Shown piece after piece: positions 10,900 through 21,612 of a DNA stretch of 64,000 bases (its first letter is position 1; each line of letters begins with the position of its first letter). Origin of the DNA: Tetrapyrgos nigripes (taxonomy: Eukaryota; Basidiomycota; Agaricomycetes; Agaricales; Campanellaceae); assembly GCA_013368315.1 (NCBI GenBank), contig JAACJM010000073.1, positions 248,001 to 312,000 on the forward strand. Reading direction: 5' to 3'. Made by a program: the position numbers and the translations under genes. The notes under the pieces were generated by a model that had not been told where the DNA came from, ran no database searches, and saw only the letters and a list, made by a program, of their open reading frames with translations.

Positions 10900-11436
10900 C
10901 TAGGTTGAGCTTTCACCGGAGCTCGGAAGCCAATTGGTCCACTGCTTTGTCCACTGCTTCTTGATCCTTTTGTCCAAACCACGTATAGTCGGCCAAGTTT
11001 CTGGGGAGTCGTTGGGGAAGGTGCCCCATCCTGTTAGGTCTGACTCACGTCCCCCCCATCCTATTCCTTCCCATGTTCCCCATCCGTCGTTGTTGTTGCC
11101 TCATCCGACGTTGTCGTCGACATAGTTTAACTGAGTGTCTCCTCCCCATGTGCTCGCATCTCCCCATCCCAGGTTGTTTCGTTCGTTAGCTCGGAGGCTA
11201 GACCGGTAAGTAGCACATCTCGCTTGGTGTCCTGCTCCTAACCTGCATCATTTTGACGACTCATGCCCTGGCCAGATGCATTGATTACATCTGCTGTGCC
11301 TCCCTGTGTGTCCTTCGTCTAATCTGCAACGCCGGCCTGATCGTTGACCGTATCTGCAGTGCCCGGTGTTGTCCATCAACGGGTCGATTGTCGTTGTGGT
11401 GGTAGTTGAGACTGTGATAGCGATGGGTGTAGTCAT
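10900..11436 (-). pseudogene. ORF3 of gypsy element B, two in-frame stops
   Basis: Homologue of the element A ORF at 3076-3609. It matches the Cys/His block (C-x-YGxRSGxxCRL, H-x-G-x-H, C-x2-C), CRLGxGHxARC, NLGWG, the Trp-Gly region, KQWxxW and the ending LPSSxES. It is 178 codons against 177 in A. Two stops interrupt it: TGA at 11248-11250 and at 11101-11103. The first aligns with a CGA codon in element A, so it is a C-to-T change. The stop codon again abuts the purine tract. Confidence 0.75.
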
Positions 11437-11592
11437 GATGGAGGTAAATGAGAGGGTGAAGAGGTGTCTGGTAGGATGTGATTGAGCTTTGTTCTGTCCT
11501 TTGAGTTCGATGTAGTCGCCTTTTAACAAGTTCGTGTCCGCGGTAATGGGCGATGGCCAAGTTTGTCCGTTGGGTTGTGACAGTAAACACCG

Positions 11593-14500
11593 TTAATGTC
11601 GGTAAGCTTGGGGATGTTTCTGGTGGAAATCTTCGATCATGTTTTTTACCTTGGTCAGGTTTGACGTAGGTACCCAAGTGTTCTCCGAGTCGGGGTAATC
11701 CAACCATTTGATGAGGTATTGAGTCCCTTTTCTGTTTCTGGTTGGTTTTGAGTCTAGTATCATTTCGACATCGTATTCTTCGTCTGCGTCTAGCAGTTCC
11801 GCAGGAGGTTCGGGGTAGTTTGGTCCGTGAGCGTCCGTCTCGACGTACAGCGTTAATAGGGAAGCGTGGAAGACAGGGTGTATACGCCAGGTTGTCGGTA
11901 ATTTCAATTTGTAGTTAACCTGGCTGATTACTTCAATGATCTCGAATGGGCCATGACGACGATCGGACAACTTAGCTTTCGGTCTTGTTGTCTTTAGATT
12001 TTTTCCGTCGAGTAGCACCTTATCTCCAACCTTGTACCCTGTCCAGGACATGGAATGATTTCCATGCTGCGCTTTCATTGTTTCGGCGGCCGATGTCAGA
12101 CTCGCTTTGAGTTCGTCCCTGAGTTGGTTGAGGTTTTCGAGTCGTTCTTCTACCGTCGGTAGGTTAGAGGTTGGGTTGAATGATGGAAAGAAGCGTGGTT
12201 GGTATCCGTGTAGGAGTTCGAAGGGAGATTTTCCTGTCGCCGAATGGATTCTGGTGTTATGACTGAATTCGGCGTAGGGTAGATAGTCCACCCAGTCTTC
12301 TTGTCGATAGTTACAGAAGATTCGTAGGAACTGTTCCAATTCTTGATTGTATCGCTCCGACTCTCTGTCGGTCTGTGGGTGGTAAGCGGTACTAAGGGCT
12401 GAAGTTATGCCTAGCTTCTCATGGATCGCGGCCATGACTTTGCTAGCGAACTGCGGTCCTCGGTCGGATATCATTTTGTCCCATAACCCGTACCGCCGCC
12501 AAGTGTTGTCAAGTAGCAGATTAACCGTTCCGTCACTGTCAATTGTTTTTTGTGCACGGCGATATGATGACCGTTTTTGTTGACTTGTCGACTGTGACGT
12601 GAATTGCATTGAACCCTTTACATTCGGGGAGATCCGTGATGAAGTCGGTGGTAATAGTCCCAAACAGACGTTCTGGAATTTCGGTGGGAATTAAGGGGAT
12701 CCGAGTGGGATGGTTGTTGGTTTTCGTCGCCTGGCATTTGGCGCAGCCAGTTACGTAGTCTCTGACGAAGACTGACATTCCTGGCCACCAAAATTCTCTG
12801 CTGACTAGTTCGTAAGTTTTGTATCGTCCGGGGTGTCCTGTTGCCAGGGAGTCATGGTGTAGTTTTACGATATCCTGTCGGAGGTCGTTGTCCGCTGGTA
12901 CATAGATTTTGCCTCGGAATAGGATGATTCCATCTTCGTAGTTCCATTCCTGTAGATTTTTCACCAGCGAACGTGGTCCATTTCGTAGGATGATATCTAA
13001 GGCACTCACTACCTCTAGGTCCCTCTTGGGGCATTCCTTGATTCTCTGTCGTAGCTCTACGTCTCCTATAGCGGTTACTGTTCCTTGTCTAGTTGCTCGA
13101 ATTCGGAAGAATTTGGGGTCGAGAAGGATTCTGTCAGTGTTGTCGTTCTCGGTCCCGACTTTGTGATCTGGTCGTCTAGACAACGGGTCAGCTTTATTCA
13201 GACTTCCTGGTTTATGTTGGAGGGAGAACTCAAATCGTGTAAGGAATAACGCCCATCGTGCCTGTCGTCGACTGAGCTTTTGGGCGGTCTGGAAATACTC
13301 CAAGTTCCTGTGGTCGGTGAAGATTTCGATAGAATGGGGGGCCCCCTCCAAATAGTGTCTCCATGCTTCCAGTGCCCGTATGATTGCCAATAATTCCTTG
13401 TCGTGGATGTCGTAGTTTCGTTCGGTCTCTGAGAGGGATTTGGAGATGTAGGCGACTGGGTGCCATCGATTGTCTTCCCCCGTTTGCATAAGTATTCCCC
13501 CCGTTGCGTAGTCTGATGTGTCTACTTCCACTCGGTATGGCTTCGTGTGATCTGGCATCAGTAGAATGGGTTTGGATGTGAAGGCCGTTTTGAGGGATTG
13601 GAATGCTTTTTCGGCCTCTGTTCCCCAGTTCCAGTGGTTGTCCTTCCTCGTCAGATCGAAGAGGGGACGTGCAATTTTCGAAAAGTCTTTGATGAAGCGT
13701 CTGTAGAAGTTTCCGAATCCTAAGAAGGCCTGAACTTCCTTTACTGTTTTTGGGGTTGGCCATTCGAGTACTCCTTCTACTTTGGCTGGGTCCATTGACA
13801 AAGTGTCGTGAGAGACAATCAGTCCCAAGAAGTCGACCTGGTCAGCTTCGAATACGCATTTTTCGGGTTTGGCGTATAGGTCGTTGTCTTGTAGTCGTTG
13901 TAGAACTGTTTGGACTAGTTCTCGATGCTCTTCTAGGTCATGCGTGAATACCAGGATGTCGTCCATATAGATGACGATCTTCCCTTGGTCAATGAGGTCC
14001 TTGAAAATGGTGTTCATCATCGCTTGGAAGGTCGCTGGTGAGTTCATTAATCCAAAAAACATGACCGTCGGCTCAAATAGTCCTCGGTTGGTTTTGAAGG
14101 CGGCTTTCCATTTGTCCCCTTCTTTGATACGGATGTTATTGTATCCCCACCGTAGATCGATTTTACTGAACACGTATGCGTTTTTGAGTTTGTCGATTAG
14201 TTCTGGAATGAGGGGTAGTGGGTATGCGTTTTTTACGGTACCCTTATTGAGCGCTCTGTAGTCCTGTACTGGGCGTAGCTTTCCGTCTTTTTTCTTAACG
14301 AAGAAGAAGGGACTTGCCATTGGGGATTTTGATGGTTTAATATATCCTTTTTCGAGATTTTCATTCAGGAAGGAGTCGAGTTCGGATTGTTCGTTTGGGG
14401 AGAGAGGGTACATTTTACATGCGCGTGGTTGGAAGCCGTCTTGTAGCTCAATTGCATGGTCCCAATCGCTTCGTTGAGGTAAACGTTCTGAAGTTTTTTT

Positions 14501-15409
14501 GTCAAACACTGACAAGTATTCGTGATACTGTTCAGGTATTTGTTCTTGTAATGAGGTTGGCGAGTTCGTAGATTCGTTTTTAGTGTTTTGAAGTGCTTTG
14601 GTAAAGGCAGCTCGGATACTCAGCTTGGTTTCTGATAGACCTTCGTCGGGGTCGCTAGGGGTATCTAGATATTCCATAACGAGTTCACTCCATTGTCCTG
14701 GGATGCTCCATTGTCCGATCGTATCTTCTGAGCTGAGCATTACTCCTAAGTCAATTCGTTGTAGTCGGATCTTCCTAGGTCGTTGTGATCGACGTTGTCC
14801 GGCCACCTTAGGTTGTGGTATCGTTTTGTAAGGTCCTACAATGTCTTTGAATATTACTTGGTAATTTCGGTGATGTATTCTGGGATCGACTATTTCAGGT
14901 TGTTTTGTTTTCGGAGGGGGGGTTTTCGACTTAGCTTTGGTTTGCACTGGGGCTTTTTCCCGTGTACAAGCGCTGGGGCATCGCGTTAGGTTGATTTCTG
15001 ATGTTGTCCAGTCGATCTCCGGATTATGGTGTCGTAACCAATCGGTACCCAAAATGATATCGTGATCTCCGATATCCGTGATGTAAAACTCGGCGGTCTC
15101 TTCGTGGTGAGTTTGGTGGTCTTGGGTGTAGATTCGTAGTTTTTGAATGGTGTAGTGTCTTACCCATCCCATCACATTTTCTGATCCGTCGACGTTTCGA
15201 ACTGGAAATGGTTTTTCTAGGGGAATGCGTTTGAGATGATGTTTTTGGGCAAAGGCGTCATTAATGATGATTCCTTCTGCTCCACTGTCTAGTAGAGCGG
15301 TTGCGTCGATTTTTCGTCCAGTTATTTTCCCGATCAATTCGGTTTTAAGCTCTATTGAAGGGGTCTGTTGATTTCGAGTGATTGCCGTGATTCTTAATTC
15401 AGATGGGGA
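11593..15409 (-). pseudogene. Gypsy B Pol (protease to chromodomain), one frameshift
   Basis: The first block (to 12539) has the protease active site ALLDSGAEG, RT with YMDDILVF, RNase H (VEVDTSDYATGG, FTDHRNLEYF), the integrase zinc region (HHDSLATGHPG, GCAKCQ) and the first integrase aspartate motif (TTDFITDLP). The second block (11593 to about 12545) has the rest of the integrase (SDRGPQFAS, ATGKSPFELLHGY) and a chromodomain (EYDVEMILDSK, YLIKWLDY). The two are separated by a one-base excess in an A6 run (T6 at 12546-12551 on the plus strand). The open frame begins after a TGA at 15410-15412. Beyond that stop the same frame runs on upstream to the end of gag, so pol lies in the -1 frame relative to gag. 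The first available ATG is well inside, so translation probably depends on gag. Confidence 0.93.
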
Positions 15410-15507
15410 TCATGGCTTACGAAAGGGTATAAGGCTCATGTATTGCCTGTGTTTTACTGGTATGTATGTCCATGTCCCTCCTCCCGATGACGTGGCAGGG
15501 GAGGTTT

Positions 15508-17148
15508 TCAAAAATCCGATTCCGTTACGAACTTTTTTAGTAGTCCTTCTTTCTCTTCTCCCGACAATGCTCCGATTCTGGCAGTGAGTTCTGAGATATT
15601 ATCCGTGGTAGCGTTGACCTTGGGATCCGAGGTTTCGGTACCGACCGCAGTTTTCTTTATGGAGGGTCTCCAGGTCGTGTTGTTGGGAATGGTCGGGGGT
15701 GTACTAGGGAACGTAGGACAATCGTTTCCCATGTGTCCCTGTCCTCGGCATCTGAAGCATCGCCCTTCCTTTCTCATTTTTTCCCTTTCTTGGGGGGTCA
15801 GTTTCGGTGGGTATTTAGTGATTGAAGATGCACCTGGGACGCTGTCTTGGAAGGCGTTTACTTCCATACTCCTTGCCCGACCACTTCTCGCGCCCTGTGG
15901 CCCTCTTCCCGGCTGTCCTTCCTCCCTTCGAGGTTTACTCCATGAGGTTTTCTCTTCCTGCCTTTCTAACCAAATCATGTGTTGTTTTACCGCTGCCTTT
16001 TGTAATGTCGCGAGATTTCTGGGTTGAGTGGATAGGTAGGAGATCCGGTCGACTAGTCCTCGGGGAAGCCCCTTTCGATAGTACTTCATTAACGCCTTGT
16101 CGTTATAGCCAGTATCGTCAGCGTATCGTTTGAATTGGGAGTTGTACTTATCTATATCGGCCAGGGCTCCCTCCATTTTGATGTGTTCTATTTTGGTTTG
16201 GGCCTGGGTTTCCCGAGCTGAGGGTTTGAAATCCCGTAGGAACTCTCGCTTTACTTCGTGTAGAGTCCAGGGTTTTTTCTTCGTTTTCGGTTTCAAGGCG
16301 GAGGAGTCCTCGTTGGTACTCGTATATTCTTCATCACTATCACTGAAATCATCTTCTTCCTCGAAGACCTTCTTCATCATGTTACACGCCCATCGTTTCG
16401 CTTCATCTCCTGAGAATAGCGTGAGGAAGAACGATATCTTTTCGTCTTCGGTAGGATAGACTTGGTCGTTGAGACGGAGATAGTTGTTAAATTCGGCCAT
16501 CCAATCCTTCGTTTGGTTCCAGTCTCCTGTGAACTTCTCTGGTTTTACTCCTCGTTCTTTGGTAGTCATGCTAGGAAGGGCTGAAGACTGCGCGTCATCG
16601 TCAGATGGTGCGGTGTCATGGAGTGCTTGGGTCCCTCCCGCAGCGGCTGTGGCAGGATCGTCGGACATTTCGAGGGCGGCGTGAAGGGAGTGGAAATCGA
16701 TTGGTTGTGAGGGATTAACTGAGATGGGTTCTTGGACTGCACTAGGAGTACTGTCCGTTGGGGATCTGTTGAGAGGGATTTGGGGTTCTAGAGGAGTTTC
16801 GTTGTCTGGGTTCGGTTCGTGAGACGAAGTTGGAGATGGGGTTCTGACAGGATTCGGGTTCTCTGTGATAGGTTCCGATGGTAATGATTGGAAGAGTAGA
16901 ACTGGTTCGATACCGACTGTTTGTTCTTCGGTTGAGAGGGGTCGATTATTTACGGAGAGTCGATTGGGACACGGATGGGTTGCACAAAATTCCCACCGGT
17001 TTTCGTGCGAGAAGTAACAGTCTTGTTGGTTTCGGGGAAAATGTGCGTGAGGACGTCGGAGACAAACGATGTGTGGAGAGGAGGTGCGGCTGGGATTTTG
17101 TGATGCTGTATGAGATCTAGTGGTTCTAGGGATTCCGCTTCTGCTCAT
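15508..17148 (-). CDS. Gypsy B Gag
   Basis: 546 residues, uninterrupted. A Pro/Ser-rich N-terminal region with several Cys/His residues is followed by the retrotransposon Gag core (KPEKFTGDW, FNNYLRLND, FFLTLFSGDEAKRWA) near 200-270, a charged linker, and one CCHC knuckle (CFRCRGQGHMGNDC) near 470. The ATG overlaps the stop codon of ORF0 (ATGA at 17145-17148). The stop TGA at 15508-15510 follows a T5 run (GAT TTT TGA), where a -1 slip would enter the pol frame. Confidence 0.92.
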   Translation of the reverse strand: MSRSGIPRTTRSHTASQNPSRTSSPHIVCLRRPHAHFPRNQQDCYFSHENRWEFCATHPCPNRLSVNNRPLSTEEQTVGIEPVLLFQSLPSEPITENPNPVRTPSPTSSHEPNPDNETPLEPQIPLNRSPTDSTPSAVQEPISVNPSQPIDFHSLHAALEMSDDPATAAAGGTQALHDTAPSDDDAQSSALPSMTTKERGVKPEKFTGDWNQTKDWMAEFNNYLRLNDQVYPTEDEKISFFLTLFSGDEAKRWACNMMKKVFEEEDDFSDSDEEYTSTNEDSSALKPKTKKKPWTLHEVKREFLRDFKPSARETQAQTKIEHIKMEGALADIDKYNSQFKRYADDTGYNDKALMKYYRKGLPRGLVDRISYLSTQPRNLATLQKAAVKQHMIWLERQEEKTSWSKPRREEGQPGRGPQGARSGRARSMEVNAFQDSVPGASSITKYPPKLTPQEREKMRKEGRCFRCRGQGHMGNDCPTFPSTPPTIPNNTTWRPSIKKTAVGTETSDPKVNATTDNISELTARIGALSGEEKEGLLKKFVTESDF

Positions 17149-17601
17149 TCACTCGTTTCGGATTCCGGAAACAAGTGATCCCACTGTTCACCTGAGACGT
17201 CTTCCCAATAGGTTAGCAACCGGTAGTAGTCGTTTACCCTAAGGATTCGAGTCTGGAGGTATTCGTTGTATTCTTCTCTGCAGAATTCTGAGATGGCGCT
17301 TTCTTCGTAGTCGGCGTGACTGAACCAATATGGAAGAGTTGTGTTTCCTAGTTGAACGAAGTAACAAGTGTCTGCAATTGCAACGTGGCGTGGAGACGTA
17401 TCTTCAGGTGATATTTTTATTCGGAGGTATTCGAGGATGGCAACTTCACCTGAGGTCCACGATCTTTTGTTGAGTACGATCCAACAATCGTCGAATGCAA
17501 TAGCGTGTTCGTGTATTGTCGCTTTAACTTCTTCTAGGTAGTTTATGAAGCCGTCTGTTTTTTTGATGGAGAAGGGATATGTCGGTGGAGGTCGGGTTCA
17601 T
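17145..17601 (-). pseudogene. ORF0 upstream of gypsy B gag, probable frameshift
   Basis: A frame of about 140 codons in the leader between the LTR and gag, with balanced amino-acid composition (motifs FINYLEEVK, FDDCWIVLNKRSW, EVAILEYLRI, LPYWFSHADYEE, YYRLLTYWEDVSGEQWDHLF). I do not recognise it. Its TGA overlaps the gag ATG as ATGA. The likely start is ATG 17601, which lies in another frame. One base too many in the A7 run (T7 at 17558-17564, plus strand) would explain the break. It could be an N-terminal Gag extension, a small separate protein, or translated leader. The corresponding part of element A is outside the window. Confidence 0.5.
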
Positions 17602-17910
17602 AGGTTGTCAAGGAAGGGCTCGAAGTTAAGAGCCAGCGTATTTGTTAAAGATTTCTGTGCGAAGTTTGTTTGTGAGGTGGGTGTAAGAGAGTCTGTTCAA
17701 GTGTCAAGAACGTTGTCACTTAGCAAAACCACCCAAGTCACACAATGGACAGATAGATTTGGCAGGTTACAATGAGATGAGATAGAGAAGGGATAATGGA
17801 AACGAAAGGGATCGAGTAGCTGACTATGCTCGACACTGCACTGTACTAGGAGCGGAGTGGAGACGGAGTGAACAGACTAAGGAATCTAGCTACGAGATCT
17901 AAGATATATA

Positions 17911-18121
17911 CAGTGGGTCAAAAAATTGTCCACATGTTTCGCATTTTTGGAAAGATTGCCAATTTAAGCAATACTGAGTAGAGATATTAAAATGTGGTCA
18001 GTGATGGGCAGAAAGCTCTTGATAAACGCTACAATATTCTGTCTGTTTTGTCTTATTTGGCTTAAAACTCATGGAGATATGACTGATTTAAAATGGTATG
18101 TCATTTGGACAATTTTTTGAC
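17911..18121. repeat. Left long inverted arm of the Tc1/mariner element
   Basis: Inverted copy of 19327-19537, near-identical in its outer ~90 bp and inner ~50 bp and more diverged between. The core TCAAAAAATTGTCC occurs at the outer end and again, in opposite orientation, at the inner end. These are presumably transposase binding sites, as in IR/DR-type Tc1 elements, although in those the two sites are direct repeats. Confidence 0.9.
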
Positions 18122-18150
18122 ATGCAAGTGAAAATACAGAAAGTGCTAGC

Positions 18151-19167
18151 TCAGTACTTGGTATGCCCTCCTTTGGCCTTCAACACAGCCTCAATCCTTC
18201 TAGGCATGCTCCTGATCAATTTCTGACAATCTTCTTCTGTGATTTCATCCCACTTTTCAGCTGCTCTGTCCCATATTTCCCAAACTCCAGAGGGTGCTGT
18301 GTCATATCCATTGAGCTTGTGTTTGAGGGTTGTCCAGAGGTGTTCAATGGGGTTCAGGTCAGGAGATTGAGCAGGCCAGCTCATGCAATGGATGTTGTTG
18401 TCTTCAAACCACTTGGTGGCCAGTTTTGACTTGTGTTTAGGATCATTGTCTTGCTGAAAAATGGCCACCTCTGGATCAACACCCAAAATATCCATGCTCT
18501 CCAGAAGGTTGTTCTCCAAAATGTCCACATACTGCTCTGCATTCATCCTGCCCTCCACCTCTGCCATGTTTCCAACTCCTTCCCACCCCATACATCCCCA
18601 CACCATGATATTTCCTCCTCCAAATTTGACTGTTTCCACCACATTTCTCTCTCCCAAGGATTCACCCTTCCTCCCCCACACATACTGCTGTCCATCTGAC
18701 CCATATCGATTGATTTTAGTCTCATCTGACCAAATAACCCTTTTCCAGTCATCCACAGTCCAGTTTCTGTACTTCTGTGCAAAGTTTAAACGAGCCTTCC
18801 TGTGAGCTGCAGTGAGTTTGGGCTTCTTCTTCGTTTTAGATGTGTCCACATCATGCCTGAGAAGGGAATTTTGAATGGTTTGGGTGGAGACAGGTTGGTC
18901 AAGGAGGGGATTGATGTTTCTGGCCACTTCTGTAGCATTTTCAGCTTTGCCAGTGTTGATTTGTTGGATAGCAGCACGTTCATCAGTGGTAGACAGCTTT
19001 CTAGGACGCCCTGCTTGATGGTTCTCCTTGTCAGGATACATCTCTTTGGCCAGAGAAGCAATCTTTGACTTGGATACCCCAGTTTTAGCAGAGATTTCCC
19101 TGGATGAAGCAGAAGTTTGGAGGAGAGAGAGGATATTGTCTTTCTGGGTGGATGTGATGGGTCTCAT
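18151..19167 (-). CDS. Tc1-family transposase
   Basis: Cuts and pastes the element. The start is set at MRPITSTQ (19167) rather than the in-frame ATG at 19257, because the upstream 30 residues are not family-like. The N-terminus has a helix-turn-helix (SSREISAKTGVSKSKI) and a GRPRKLS hook, then a second paired-like domain. Catalytic residues, counted from the longer ORF, are D178 in WSDETKIN, D270 in FQQDNDPKHK and E305 in PDLNPIEHLW. The 34-residue spacing defines DD34E. No stop or frameshift is seen. Confidence 0.96.
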   Translation of the reverse strand: MRPITSTQKDNILSLLQTSASSREISAKTGVSKSKIASLAKEMYPDKENHQAGRPRKLSTTDERAAIQQINTGKAENATEVARNINPLLDQPVSTQTIQNSLLRHDVDTSKTKKKPKLTAAHRKARLNFAQKYRNWTVDDWKRVIWSDETKINRYGSDGQQYVWGRKGESLGERNVVETVKFGGGNIMVWGCMGWEGVGNMAEVEGRMNAEQYVDILENNLLESMDILGVDPEVAIFQQDNDPKHKSKLATKWFEDNNIHCMSWPAQSPDLNPIEHLWTTLKHKLNGYDTAPSGVWEIWDRAAEKWDEITEEDCQKLIRSMPRRIEAVLKAKGGHTKY

Positions 19168-19326
19168 GATTTGATGAGGGCTATAGAACAACTGGATGCC
19201 CTTATATATGGTCCAGCTGGCAGCTATGATATCATTATGATGTAGCCATTGCATCATTGTACAACTCCACTTATGATGTCATCTATGAGACATCACATAG
19301 TTACAATACTGATTTTGAAGTGGCAA

Positions 19327-19537
19327 CTCAAAAAATTGTCCAAATGACATACCATTTTAAATCAATCATATCTCCATGAGTTTTGAGCCAAATAGGACAA
19401 ATAAAACAGATTATTGTAGCTCTTATCAAGGGCGTTCTGCCCATCACTGACCACATTTCAATATCTCTACTCAGTATTGCTTAAATTGGCAATCTTTCCA
19501 AAAATGCGAAACATGTGGACAATTTTTTGACCCACTG
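19327..19537. repeat. Right long inverted arm of the Tc1/mariner element
   Basis: Inverse of 17911-18121, followed by the TA duplication at 19538-19539. Confidence 0.9.
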
Positions 19538-19804
19538 TATAAGAGAGAAATGAATATGTGGGAATGTCCGTGGAGCTTAGGGATCGGAGGAGATAAGAAT
19601 GTGAGTCAAGTAAAGAAGTATATAAGTGAGAATGTCCATGGAGATAAAGGGAGCGGAGAAGTGAGTCATAGATTGGGATGGACAATGGTGAGAAGTAATT
19701 AGTGTTTATGGGTTTATGGAAGATGATAGAACAGTGAATAGAAGTGAATAGGTAGTAGAAGGAAATGAAGGGTGAATGAAGGAGGCGGGAGGCGATTCAT
19801 GACA

Positions 19805-20563
19805 GGCTTCTTCATTGATCCCAATGCTATGACAATTACTCTTCCCCTTGATTCCTACCTCAAACTCATTTCTACCATCTACAACTTTGCTCAAAAAGGC
19901 ACCTGACACTCTCTCTGAGACTTTGACCAACTCACTGGATGGGTCCAGTGGTCCTTCAATGTCACACCCCTGTTACGTCCTGACCTCTCTGTTATGTATG
20001 ACAAGATGGCTGGGAAATCCCAGCTGTTTCAGCTGATCTGGGTCAGTGTGGCTCTATGCTGTGAACTGATCTGGATTGCAGAACAATTGGAAAATTTGGA
20101 TGGGGTCTTACTACTCAATTCGCTTGAGTGGTCAGTTTTGGAAGCTGATCTTGACCTTTACACTGATGCTTCTGCCACTGGCATGGGCATATGGTGTCCA
20201 CTCTTTCTCCAAGCACTATATGCACCCATTGAATCCCCAGAACTGACTCACATCTTCTTTTACAAGGTGTTGACAGTGGTGTCAGCCTTATTGTTTGCTT
20301 CTTCTTTCAAATACTTTTGTCGCATCATTATTTTCACTGACAACACAAAAACAGTTGATATCTTCAACTCAATACACACAAAACCCAATTACAATCCCCT
20401 CCCCATCACTGCAATGAATTTCCTCCTTGACTTCAACCTACAACTATGAGTTCTACATATCACAGGTTCTGAAAACATCATCACTGATGCTATCTCACAC
20501 CACCAATTTGATCTTGTTGAATCCAAGTTCCCATTTGCCAACCTCTGTTGTTTCACTCCTTGA
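19805..20563 (+). pseudogene. DIRS-like RT/RNase H remnant, right fragment
   Basis: One continuous frame with three TGA stops (19904-19906, 19916-19918, 20447-20449) reads GFFIDPNAMTITLP, LTGWVQWSFNVTPLLRPDLS, YDKMAGK, then RNase H: DLDLYTDASATGMGIW, FTDNTKTVDIFNS, VLHITGSENIITDAIS. This is the RT thumb plus RNase H of the DIRS/tyrosine-recombinase class common in Agaricomycetes. At least two of the stops sit where family members carry Arg, consistent with CGA to TGA. The tyrosine recombinase is not found downstream. This is the host sequence into which gypsy B jumped. Confidence 0.8.
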
Positions 20564-21612
20564 GAGTTGTCTCTTGGTTCTAGTACCATATAATCCATGT
20601 GTCTTCTGTTGACATCCTTCCATCGTCCCTTCTATCTTCACTTTCCATGATTCTCTGCATCATGTCTCTTTTCTTCACATTCCTTGCCTCATTTCTTCAT
20701 GTTTCCCATTCAATTATCTGATTCTTATTTCAAAAACACCCCAATCTCTCTTTTTCCATTCATTTCTACTTCTTCAATCACTCCCTCCCTCCCATCCCTT
20801 CTCCATCTACCACCATTAGCATATGTCTGTCAACAAATCCCCACTTGGGCCCTGCCACACCTCACTGGACAGGGTCATGTCTCAGCTAAAGAATTTGTGT
20901 GAGCAAGTTTCAAAGCTGTCTGATCCCATTCCAATGGACGAGTGTACAAGCAATTAGATGACACACAATATGGAGGACCGTGTGTCTGTATCCTCAGTCT
21001 CCCTCTCATTGCTCAAAGTAAACTTCCCAGAGATGGCTATCTCACCATAGCAATCTGCTGAGCTTCCAAGCTGTGAGAGTATAAATTTGTCAGCACTCTT
21101 GGTAGTGGTTTAGGTGAGTTTTCTCAGAGTGTGTTGCCTGTATCTGGGTTTATTGACACCCTTTCCCTTTCCACACTTTTTTTCTATAGCTCTTTCCTTC
21201 TCCATCTCTCTTGCATAAATCACATTATTATCTCTCCCTTGAATTTTATTTGACAATTTCCCTTTCTCATTTGTTCATCTGCTTGTACCATCCTTCTTGC
21301 CTTTATCATCAAGCACTGACCATTTGACCCATTCTTAAACCAACCTTAAATGTACAACCTTTACTCACACCTCGCCCTCCAAGCAGTGGTCAATCCCAAT
21401 GCAATAATGAAAGGCTAGTGGGCTCACGTTGGTTGGTAAGGCTGTGCAGTAATTCATGTCCAACTCCTAAAACGACTGAATAATTTGTGATTTCCAGATG
21501 GTAATTCTTCATTCTCACCTGATGTACATGTCTGAAATGTTGGCAATAATGCTACTACTGTCTTAGTATAAATGAATCATTTTTCTCAATCTATCACCAT
21601 ACTCTCCTGCTC
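20564..21612. other. Intergenic, no gene recognised
   Basis: About 1 kb, pyrimidine-rich on the plus strand, with only short unconvincing ORFs. It may contain further eroded DIRS-like sequence. Confidence 0.5.

Larger units (their letters stand above)
17911..19537 (-). mobile_element. Tc1/mariner (DD34E) transposon
   Basis: 1627 bp bounded by CAGTGGGTCAAAAAATTG and its inverse, flanked on both sides by TA. The other gypsy LTR shows the empty site with a single TA, so both ends are exact. Each end is a roughly 211-bp inverted arm. The transposase is intact and the arms are well matched, so it could still be active or was until recently. Confidence 0.97.
10415..19804 (-). mobile_element. Ty3/gypsy chromovirus 'B', full length, carrying a Tc1/mariner insertion
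   Basis: LTRs at 10415-10888 and 17702-19804 with TG...CA ends and a 5-bp target duplication GGCTT at 10410-10414 and 19805-19809. Removing the 1629-bp mariner insertion with its TA duplication makes the second LTR exactly 474 bp, the same as the first. Order on the minus strand: LTR, ORF0, gag, pol (protease, RT, RNase H, integrase, chromodomain), ORF3, purine tract, LTR. It is not autonomous as it stands, because ORF0, pol and ORF3 all carry lesions. Confidence 0.96.
17702..19804 (-). repeat. Gypsy B 5' LTR interrupted by Tc1/mariner
   Basis: LTR sequence 17702-17910, the mariner element 17911-19537, a duplicated TA, then LTR sequence to 19804. The combined LTR length without the insert is 474 bp. 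The inner flank (CTTGAACAGACTC in element orientation) is not an obvious match to the 3' end of a tRNA, so the primer used is unresolved. Self-priming, known in some fungal chromoviruses, is possible. Confidence 0.95.
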
